Translations under genes and position numbers: made by a program | DNA from: Terriglobales bacterium | GTDB lineage: Bacteria; Acidobacteriota; Terriglobia; Terriglobales; Gp1-AA117 | Direction of reading: 5' to 3' | NCBI GenBank assembly: GCA_030150795.1 | Contig: JASLFF010000714.1 | Coordinates: 1 to 5,256 of the forward strand | Length of the DNA stretch: 5,256 bases | Part shown: piece after piece, positions 1 to 5,256 of the stretch | Layout: the number at the start of each line of letters is the position of its first letter | Numbering within the stretch: position 1 is the first letter of the stretch | Notes under the pieces: generated by a model | What the model saw: only the letters and a program-made list of their open reading frames with translations | What the model was told of the DNA's origin: nothing | Databases searched by the model: none

Positions 1-702
1 GTGATGGGCCAGGAGGAACGGGCGCGCGCGGAGTATGCCAAGGCCATCGAAGAAGCGCCCGGCAACGGACTCAAAGCGGAATATCTGCAGAAATCCGCCA
101 TGACCTACCTGCGCGAGCAAAAATATGACGACGCCGACAAAGCCTACCGCCAGGCCGCTGAGAGCGCCCATGCCATGGGACAGTGGGTGTGGGAAGCGCG
201 GGCCTATCGGATTATGGCCATGTACCAGGCCGATCATGATGCGGCTACGAAGGAACTTGATCAAGCCGAGTCCGTGCTGGCCGCCAACAAAGACGCAGTT
301 GCCCAGGCCGATCTGGATGAGGAGCGCGCCCGTATTGTGCGCGTCCGGGTGGAACATGCGGTTGCCCGGAAGGACTACGCTAACGCACAGAAACTTCTGG
401 CGGAGCTGCAAAAAATGGCCAACTCAGGCTCCATCAGCATTCAAAGAACTTACAGCGGGGCAGAAGGTACCTTGCTGCTGGCCCAAAAGAAATATCGTGA
501 TGCCGCCGCACAACTTGAGCAGGATTTCATGAACCCTGTCTCCATCCGATTGCTCATAACCGCGGAGCAAAAAGCCAATGCCAAAGCCGCAGCCGAGGAA
601 TGGCGCGTGAAGCTGCTTGACTGGAAGATACCTACGGTTGAAGAAGCCCTTGTTGTGCCGGCGTATAAGACGCAGCAAGCGGCCGTGGCGGCGAAAAAGT
701 AG
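1..702 (+). CDS. TPR-repeat protein, C-terminal part (5' end outside window)
   Basis: The frame is open from the first base to a TAG at 700-702, giving 233 residues. The GTG at position 1 has no upstream sequence to judge it by, and the protein starts in the middle of a helical repeat, so this is most likely the C-terminal part of a longer protein. Four helix-turn-helix units of TPR type can be seen, at roughly residues 25-57, 64-95, 109-140 and 150-176. They show typical small/aromatic spacing, such as A-x-x-Y-L-x-x-x-K-Y-x-x-A in the first. The segment is rich in Ala, Lys, Glu and Gln and has no membrane segment or catalytic motif. TPR arrays bind proteins or peptides; the partner cannot be read from the sequence. 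The tail (residues about 197-233) contains WKIPTVEEALVVP, which I associate from memory with TPR proteins of Acidobacteriota. An upstream enzymatic, kinase or DNA-binding domain is possible but lies outside the window. Confidence 0.8.
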   Translation: MMGQEERARAEYAKAIEEAPGNGLKAEYLQKSAMTYLREQKYDDADKAYRQAAESAHAMGQWVWEARAYRIMAMYQADHDAATKELDQAESVLAANKDAVAQADLDEERARIVRVRVEHAVARKDYANAQKLLAELQKMANSGSISIQRTYSGAEGTLLLAQKKYRDAAAQLEQDFMNPVSIRLLITAEQKANAKAAAEEWRVKLLDWKIPTVEEALVVPAYKTQQAAVAAKK

Positions 703-827
703 AGTACCGGAATCATTGAAGGAGCCTGAACCTGCGAATTACAAGAGTATCGACTGAATGCTCTTAAAAGTCAGCTGCTTACGAAGACAACCAAAAGATC
801 TTGCCTTCCGTCAAAATTGGAGTAAAA

Positions 828-836
828 TGCTATCAT
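828..836 (+). promoter_or_regulatory. Candidate extended -10 promoter of the toxin-antitoxin operon
   Basis: TG-C-TATCAT matches the extended -10 form TGnTATAAT at all but one position. There is no good -35 box: CCGTCA at 808-813 with a 17-nt spacer matches TTGACA at only three positions, which is usual for extended -10 promoters. Transcription would start near 842-844, giving a leader of only about 12 nt before the ATG at 855. It lies 19 nt upstream of the antitoxin start, where an autoregulated TA promoter is expected. A sigma-70-like factor is assumed. Confidence 0.45.
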
Positions 837-840
837 ATTT

Positions 841-844
841 GGAG
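841..844 (+). promoter_or_regulatory. Possible Shine-Dalgarno site of the antitoxin gene
   Basis: GGAG lies 10 nt before the ATG at 855, slightly farther than ideal. It supports ATG 855 over the in-frame TTG at 801, which lies upstream of the promoter. If transcription starts at 842-844, part of this site would be lost from the mRNA, so the two predictions conflict somewhat. Confidence 0.35.
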
Positions 845-854
845 ATTTAGACCC

Positions 855-1289
855 ATGGCTACTGTGCAGCAACCCGTCGTCGGTTTCTCGTGGGATATTG
901 CTGTCGATTTATCTAAAAAAGAAAATCGAACGCGGCTCAGTCCAGCTGCAATCAAGGGGCTATTCCGGATTGCAGAACATTGGAAATTGCGGGATGAAGA
1001 CACAAGAGAGTTGCTTGGCGGCATCTCGGGTGGAAGCTTCTATGCGTTGAAAGGCCGCACTGCAAAAACACTGAATACAGACCAGCTAACGCGAATTTCG
1101 CTTTTGATTGGAATCTACAAGGCCCTGAACATTCTTTATAGTGCAAAACTTGCAGATGCTTGGATGACTCTACCAAACACAAATCCGATGTTCGGAGGAG
1201 AATCGCCACTTAGTTACCTCAAAAAAGGCGGCATACCTGCTTTTAGCAGGGTGCGACAGGTGCTGGATGCGCGCCGTGGCGGCAGATGA
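855..1289 (+). CDS. Xre/MbcA/ParS-family antitoxin of a RES toxin module
   Basis: This 144-residue protein is the antitoxin of a type II toxin-antitoxin pair. It is expected to bind and block the RES toxin encoded next to it and to repress the operon through its DNA-binding domain. Residues about 28-88 form an all-helical Xre-like HTH domain beginning LSPAAIKGLFRIAEHW, with the likely recognition region around S58-L65. Residues about 90-141 match the DUF2384 toxin-binding domain: KALNILY, W103, then P107, N110, F113-G114 and the PLSYL segment at 118-122, followed by a basic tail. Length and domain order are those usual for the family. The ATG at 855 is chosen because GGAG precedes it and the HTH is complete. 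A TTG start at 801 would add 18 residues but falls upstream of the predicted promoter. The stop overlaps the toxin start by 4 nt. GC content is lower than in the flanking genes. Confidence 0.88.
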   Translation: MATVQQPVVGFSWDIAVDLSKKENRTRLSPAAIKGLFRIAEHWKLRDEDTRELLGGISGGSFYALKGRTAKTLNTDQLTRISLLIGIYKALNILYSAKLADAWMTLPNTNPMFGGESPLSYLKKGGIPAFSRVRQVLDARRGGR

Positions 1290-2020
1290 AATCTCCAAAG
1301 CTGGTCGATTTCGAAGGCAACGGAACTCACCGTCTTATCCCTTATCGTTACAGTGACCGTGGCAGGCCGGTACTGAGCCTTCTTGCTCAGGGTGATGATG
1401 ATCTGCTCAAGGACCTGACCGAGCTCGAAGGTGCTACGAATGAACGGCTGCTCGGTGAGAGCGGGAGATTGCCTGGGATTACTGCCATCGAGCTGGTTTC
1501 CGGCTTTCACCTCGCACACATAGTGAATGCATCTTTCATTTATGCGAATCCGTCTGGCGGACGGTTCAACAGTCCGGCACGGGGGGCGTGGTATGCGGCC
1601 TTCAAGATGGCGACTGCACAAAAGGAAGTGGCCTTTCACAAATCGGCGGAGTTGAAGGAAGTCGGATGGAAAGCGGAAGAAATTTCTCCTTACATAGACT
1701 ATCTTGCTGATTTCCGGCACCAATTTCATGATATTCGCAACGATCCGGATTTCAGCGACTGCCTGGATCTTAATCCGGACAGCTACCCTGCTTCACAGGC
1801 ACTAGCCTATCAATTGTTAACCCTCGGTTCGGCAGGCATCGTATACCCGAGTGTGCGTCATAAGAATGGCGAATTCATTTTGTGTTTCCGACCGCCGCTT
1901 GTGCTCAATGTACGGGAGGGAAGAATGGTAACTTTGACTTTCTTGAATGCAGAAGTGAGCACGATAACGGTTGAAAATCGAAGGCTTAAACCGGTGTTGG
2001 ACCCCGATAAAAAGCTTTAA
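1286..2020 (+). CDS. RES-domain toxin (NAD+-degrading) of the TA module
   Basis: This 244-residue protein is a RES-domain toxin. Characterised family members deplete cellular NAD+ (MbcT is an NAD+ phosphorylase), causing growth arrest or death unless bound by the cognate antitoxin. Visible landmarks in family order are HRLIPYRY near the N-terminus (R16/R21), GGRFNSPARGAWYAAF (91-106), EVAFH (114-118) and GIVYPSVR (184-191). The Arg, Glu and Ser that name the domain are therefore probably R16 or R21, E114 and S189. PASQALAY (168-175) and CFRPP (200-204) are also typical of the longer RES subgroup. All expected motifs are present and the frame is intact, so the toxin should be active. The ATG overlaps the antitoxin stop as ATGA and has no good Shine-Dalgarno site, suggesting translation coupled to the antitoxin. 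Whether the reaction is phosphorolysis or hydrolysis cannot be told from sequence. Confidence 0.88.
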   Translation: MKSPKLVDFEGNGTHRLIPYRYSDRGRPVLSLLAQGDDDLLKDLTELEGATNERLLGESGRLPGITAIELVSGFHLAHIVNASFIYANPSGGRFNSPARGAWYAAFKMATAQKEVAFHKSAELKEVGWKAEEISPYIDYLADFRHQFHDIRNDPDFSDCLDLNPDSYPASQALAYQLLTLGSAGIVYPSVRHKNGEFILCFRPPLVLNVREGRMVTLTFLNAEVSTITVENRRLKPVLDPDKKL

Positions 2021-2055
2021 ACACGCAGCTCTCCATAGCGAATCTTTCACGAAAC

Positions 2056-2064
2056 TGCTATAAT
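2056..2064 (+). promoter_or_regulatory. Perfect extended -10 promoter of lhr (leaderless start)
   Basis: TG-C-TATAAT is a perfect match to the extended -10 consensus, in the 50-nt gap between the toxin stop and the lhr start. Only six bases (2065-2070) separate it from the ATG at 2071. Transcription normally begins about 7 nt after the -10 hexamer, so it should begin at or within a base or two of the A of the start codon. No Shine-Dalgarno site is present between the promoter and the ATG. The -35 region (TAGCGA at 2036-2041) is weak. Confidence 0.6.
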
Positions 2065-2070
2065 CTGTAG

Positions 2071-5000
2071 ATGCTTTCCCCTGTCCCTGAATCCCTGGCT
2101 TGGGCTCATCCCCTGGTACAGGAATGGTTCATCAACAAATTCGGTACGCCCACTGAGCCACAGGAGCATGGCTGGCCACATATCCTTGCCGGGCGGACTA
2201 CTCTTATCTCCGCGCCGACAGGGTCTGGCAAGACGCTGGCAGCGTTCCTGATCTGTATTGATCGGCTGGTGCGCAAGGCCCTGAGCGGCAACCTTACCGA
2301 CCGCACAGAGATCCTTTATATATCCCCATTGAAGGCCTTGGGTAACGACATCCAGAAAAATCTGGAAGGCCCCTTGAGTGAGATCACTGCGCTGGCCGGC
2401 GAAAAAGGATTGTTGATGCCGGAAATTCGCGCAGCTGTCCGCACCGGCGACACGCTTACGCAGGATCGCCAGCGGATGCTCAAACGACCTCCGCACATCC
2501 TGGTGACCACGCCGGAATCTTTGTACATTTTGCTGACGGCGCAAAAGAGCCGCGGCATTCTCACAGATGTAAACACCATCATCGTGGACGAAATCCATGC
2601 CGTGGCCGACGACAAACGCGGCGCTCATCTGGCACTTTCGCTCGAACGCCTGGACGCGTTGACGGTGAATCGCGCGGTACGCATTGGCCTTTCCGCCACG
2701 CAGAAACCAATTGAAACCGTTGCCCACTTTCTTACCGGCAACCACCGCCCAGATCCCGTGGTTGTTAATATCGGCCACAAACGCCAGATGGATCTGGCCA
2801 TTGAAGTTCCCGGTCAGGAACTCGGGCCGGTTGCCAGCAATGAACTCTGGGACGAGATTTACGACCGCATTTGTGAATTAGTCCAGCAGCACCGCTCTAC
2901 TCTGGTTTTTGTAAATACACGCCGCCTGGCTGAGCGCGTGGCATTTAATCTGGCGGAACGGATGGGTGAGGATGTAGTTGGCGCGCACCATGGCAGCCTT
3001 GCGCGCAAGCTGCGCCTGGACGCGGAAAGCAAACTCAAGAACGGTGAGTTAAAAGTTCTGGTGGCGACTGCTTCGTTGGAACTGGGCATCGATATTGGCC
3101 ACGTTGACCTGGCTCTGCATATTGGATCGCCGCGTTCCATCGGCGTGTCACTCCAGCGCTTTGGCCGGGCCGGACACTGGCGTGGCGCTGTCCCCAAAGG
3201 CCGCTTCTTCCCGACTACGCGCGACGAGTTGATCGAATGCGCCGCGCTTGTACGCTCTATCCACCACGGAGAGCTTGACCGCCTGATGATTCCTGAAGCG
3301 CCGCTCGACATACTTGCGCAGCAGATTGTGGCTATCTGCGCTGCTGAAGAGTGGGGCGAGGACGAGCTCTTCACCATGGTCAAGCGGGCCTACCCTTATC
3401 GCGAACTCGACCGCAAAGACTTTGACGATCTGCTGACGATGCTGGCTGACGGTATAGCTTCGCAACGTGGACGCTTCGGCGCATATCTCTTTCGCGACCG
3501 CGTAAACAAGCGGCTCAAGGCCCGTCGCGGTGCGCGCATGATCGCCATTATGAACGGCGGTGCGATCCCGGAAACCGCCCTTTATACAGTAGTTGCCGAA
3601 CCGGAAGGGACAGTTGTCGGCACGCTGCATGAAGACTTCGCCGTGGAAAGCCTGAAGGGCGACATTGTACTGCTGGGGAACATGAGTTGGCGCATTCGCC
3701 GCGTGGAATCTGCGGGACGCATCCTGGTAGAAGATGCACACGGCGCGCCGCCCTCAATCCCTTTCTGGCTGGGCGAAGCTCCGGGACGCACAGAAGAGCT
3801 TTCTCGGCAGATCGGCGAACTACGCCAAAAAATTAGTGACCTTACGCCCCATACCGTTCCCGGCTTCGTTAACCAGAAATCCCCGGAAGTCCTGAACGCT
3901 GTGGAATGGCTCAAATGCGAGTGCGGGCTGGATGATTCCGGCGCGGAGCAAGCCATCGAATACATTGTTACCGGCCGGACTGTGCTGGGCGCGGTCCCCA
4001 CCACCAATACCGTCATCGCTGAGCGCTTCTTTGATGAAGGCGGCGGCATGCAGCTGGTTGTGCATGCGCCGTTTGGCGCTCGTATCAACAAAGCCTGGGG
4101 ACTCTCCCTGCGCAAGCGCTTCTGCGTCTCATTCAACTTTGAATTGCAGGCCGCTGCCACAGATAACGGCGTAAACATTTCCCTGGCTGAGCAGCATAGC
4201 TTTCCGCTGGCCGATGTTTTTCATTTCCTGCATGAGAACACGGTGAAGGAAGTGTTGCAACAGGCGGCGTTGCTCTCCCCGTTGCTGGAGACACGATGGC
4301 GCTGGGATGCGAACCGCGCTCTGGCCCTGCTGCGTTACTGGAACGGCAAAAAGATTCCGCTACAGGTACAACGTACTCGCTCGGCTGATCTGCTGGCGTC
4401 GGTTTTTCCGGATGTGGCGCAGTGCCAGGAAAATGCTGATGGGCCTATCGTCGTCCCGGACCATCCTTTGTTGCGCGAGGTGATGAAAGATATTTTTCAG
4501 GAAGCGTTGGACCTTGAAGGGCTGAAAGATGTGTTGCGCAAGATGCGGTCGGGCGAGATCAAATGTATCGCGGTCGATACGCCGGTACCCTCGGTCTTTT
4601 CCCACGAGATCCTTAATAGCAATCCTTACGCTTATCTGGACGATGCTCCTTTGGAAGAACGTCGCGCCCGCGCGGTGGAAATGCGCCGCACGCTGCCTGA
4701 GTCAGTCTTGCAGGAAGTGGGAGCGCTTGATCCGGCTGCGATTGCCGAGGTCCGCGCCGATGCTTGGCCTGACGTGCGCGACGCCGACGAACTGGCCGAC
4801 ACGCTGCACACATTAATCGCTGTACCGGAAAATTTTGTTCCACCCGATGGCCGCACGCCTGCTGAGGCATGGTGCGGCTACTTTGAATCATTGCGGCAGT
4901 CGAACCGCGCGACCAGGGCGAGAGTATCCGAAGCATACACCGCAGGCGAGGGCGCCTGCGCTCCAATATCATCGTGGACCGCAGCCGCCCCCGGCTGCGC

Positions 5001-5256
5001 AGAGACTTTCTTTTGGGTTTCCGCAGAAAAGGCCAAGGCCTTCCGCGTGATTTATCCCATGGCGCAGTTTGAAGAACAACTCCCATCCATCGATGGCGAC
5101 CCGCCCTCCCAGGACGATGCCCTCAAAGCCATGCTTACCGGCTGGCTTACGCACCTTGGTCCTACAACCGCTACTGCATTGGCCGCGCTGCTGCATTTGC
5201 CTGTCGCCGAGATCGATAAGACGCTGATACGCATCGAGACCACCGGCCTGATCCTG
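2071..5256 (+). CDS. lhr: Lhr-family superfamily 2 ATP-dependent helicase (3' end outside window)
   Basis: The frame is open for 1062 codons without a stop and runs off the right edge. Lhr proteins are ATP-driven 3'-to-5' translocases that unwind DNA:DNA and RNA:DNA duplexes and are linked to DNA repair. RecA1 shows Walker A APTGSGKT (residues 48-55), ISPLKAL (motif Ia), TTPESL (motif Ib), DEIH (173-176) and SAT (208-210). RecA2 shows VFVNTRR (279-285), HHGSL (306-310), VATASLELGIDIG (331-343) and QRFGRAGH (362-369). A winged helix and beta-barrel region follow (about 380-575), then the DEAD/DEAH-associated region with GGGMQLVVHAPFGAR and NANPYAYLDDAP-like NSNPYAYLDDAP near 850-861. The frame continues into the C-terminal extension (GWLTHLGPTTATALAALL and beyond), so this is long-form Lhr, usually about 1400-1550 aa, not Lhr-Core. 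ATG 2071 is supported by the promoter just before it. Residues about 952-980 seem to be an insertion made by a palindromic element. Confidence 0.95.
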   Translation, partial: MLSPVPESLAWAHPLVQEWFINKFGTPTEPQEHGWPHILAGRTTLISAPTGSGKTLAAFLICIDRLVRKALSGNLTDRTEILYISPLKALGNDIQKNLEGPLSEITALAGEKGLLMPEIRAAVRTGDTLTQDRQRMLKRPPHILVTTPESLYILLTAQKSRGILTDVNTIIVDEIHAVADDKRGAHLALSLERLDALTVNRAVRIGLSATQKPIETVAHFLTGNHRPDPVVVNIGHKRQMDLAIEVPGQELGPVASNELWDEIYDRICELVQQHRSTLVFVNTRRLAERVAFNLAERMGEDVVGAHHGSLARKLRLDAESKLKNGELKVLVATASLELGIDIGHVDLALHIGSPRSIGVSLQRFGRAGHWRGAVPKGRFFPTTRDELIECAALVRSIHHGELDRLMIPEAPLDILAQQIVAICAAEEWGEDELFTMVKRAYPYRELDRKDFDDLLTMLADGIASQRGRFGAYLFRDRVNKRLKARRGARMIAIMNGGAIPETALYTVVAEPEGTVVGTLHEDFAVESLKGDIVLLGNMSWRIRRVESAGRILVEDAHGAPPSIPFWLGEAPGRTEELSRQIGELRQKISDLTPHTVPGFVNQKSPEVLNAVEWLKCECGLDDSGAEQAIEYIVTGRTVLGAVPTTNTVIAERFFDEGGGMQLVVHAPFGARINKAWGLSLRKRFCVSFNFELQAAATDNGVNISLAEQHSFPLADVFHFLHENTVKEVLQQAALLSPLLETRWRWDANRALALLRYWNGKKIPLQVQRTRSADLLASVFPDVAQCQENADGPIVVPDHPLLREVMKDIFQEALDLEGLKDVLRKMRSGEIKCIAVDTPVPSVFSHEILNSNPYAYLDDAPLEERRARAVEMRRTLPESVLQEVGALDPAAIAEVRADAWPDVRDADELADTLHTLIAVPENFVPPDGRTPAEAWCGYFESLRQSNRATRARVSEAYTAGEGACAPISSWTAAAPGCAETFFWVSAEKAKAFRVIYPMAQFEEQLPSIDGDPPSQDDALKAMLTGWLTHLGPTTATALAALLHLPVAEIDKTLIRIETTGLIL
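4941..4999. repeat. Tandem GC-rich stem-loop pair (REP/BIME-like) inside lhr
   Basis: There are two perfect 8-bp inverted repeats, each with a 4-nt loop. The first is CGCAGGCG (4941-4948), loop AGGG, CGCCTGCG (4953-4960). The second is CGCAGCCG (4980-4987), loop CCCC, CGGCTGCG (4992-4999). They are 19 nt apart, and both outer arms begin CGCAG and end CTGCG. The left arm of the first can also pair with the right arm of the second with one mismatch. Two related hairpins at fixed spacing is the layout of BIME-type repetitive elements. The element lies in frame in the lhr C-terminal extension and encodes a low-complexity Ala/Gly/Cys/Pro stretch between two segments that resemble normal Lhr. From memory, similar CGCAGGCG-type palindromes are scattered in acidobacterial genomes; this is unverified. 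Confidence 0.6.

Larger units (their letters stand above)
815..844 (+). promoter_or_regulatory. Candidate antitoxin operator: direct repeat flanking the -10 box
   Basis: AATTGGAG (815-822) and ATTTGGAG (837-844) match at 7 of 8 positions and are 22 bp apart start to start, about two helical turns, so they would face the same side of the DNA. They bracket the TATCAT box. Xre-type antitoxins of this class are known to bind repeats at their own promoter, so these are plausible half-sites. The second copy also contains the GGAG that could serve as ribosome binding site, so a chance or translational origin cannot be excluded. Confidence 0.3.

Noticed and set aside
743..765. Hairpin after the TPR gene: AAGAGTAT (743-750) pairs with ATGCTCTT (758-765), one wobble pair, 7-nt loop
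   Set aside because: It is AT-rich and followed by AAAAG rather than a T run, so it does not qualify as an intrinsic terminator. It could be a weak or chance structure.
801..854. Longer antitoxin start at TTG 801 adding 18 residues
   Set aside because: The added residues do not look like the family, and the codon lies upstream of the predicted -10 box. ATG 855 has a GGAG before it.
1214..1729. Minus-strand open frame of 171 codons across the antitoxin/toxin junction
   Set aside because: It is antisense to two well-supported genes and has no recognisable domain.
2011..2018. Palindrome AAAGCTTT at the end of the toxin gene
   Set aside because: It is too short for a terminator stem, has no following T run, and lies mostly in the last codons of the toxin.
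2047..2778. Minus-strand open frame of 243 codons opposite the start of lhr
   Set aside because: It lies antisense to the Lhr RecA1 domain with all helicase motifs intact on the + strand. The protein has no recognisable domain, and the frame is a by-product of codon bias.
4042..4070. Imperfect inverted repeat GGCGGCATGCA / TGCATGCGCC within lhr
   Set aside because: It coincides with the conserved Lhr segment GGGMQLVVHAPFG and has a bulge, so it is explained by coding constraint.
3148..4178. Several minus-strand open frames of about 170-200 codons opposite lhr
   Set aside because: They overlap each other and the conserved Lhr coding sequence, and show no family motifs.
4613..5086. Minus-strand open frame of 157 codons, Arg-rich
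   Set aside because: It is antisense to the Lhr C-terminal region. Its Arg/Pro-rich composition is what GC-rich coding DNA gives in a wrong frame.

Overview
The window looks like a piece of chromosome from a moderately GC-rich bacterium. Its best fit is Acidobacteriota (Terriglobia/Koribacter-like). That is an inference from the style of the TPR protein and of the long Lhr helicase, not from a marker gene. All supported genes are on the + strand.

Layout. (1) 1-702: the 3' part of a tetratricopeptide-repeat (TPR) protein whose reading frame is still open at the left edge. (2) 703-854: a 152-nt intergenic region holding a candidate promoter and operator. (3) 855-2020: a two-gene type II toxin-antitoxin module. 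It encodes a Xre/MbcA/ParS-type antitoxin (144 aa) and a RES-domain NAD+-degrading toxin (244 aa), joined by an ATGA start/stop overlap. (4) 2021-2070: a 50-nt gap with a perfect extended -10 promoter directly against the next start codon. (5) 2071-5256: the first 1062 codons of a long-form Lhr superfamily 2 helicase, still open at the right edge.

How the parts relate. The antitoxin and toxin form a self-contained operon. The antitoxin should neutralise the toxin and repress the shared promoter. The module has lower GC than the genes on either side, which fits an accessory insertion between two chromosomal genes. Lhr appears to be transcribed from its own promoter, probably as a leaderless mRNA. 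The TPR gene has no evident functional link to the rest.

Most notable observations: a pair of GC-rich stem-loops (4941-4999) that looks like a REP/BIME-type element carried in frame inside the lhr coding sequence, and the predicted leaderless lhr transcript. I found no RNA genes, CRISPR array, insertion sequence or wholly unknown multi-gene system.
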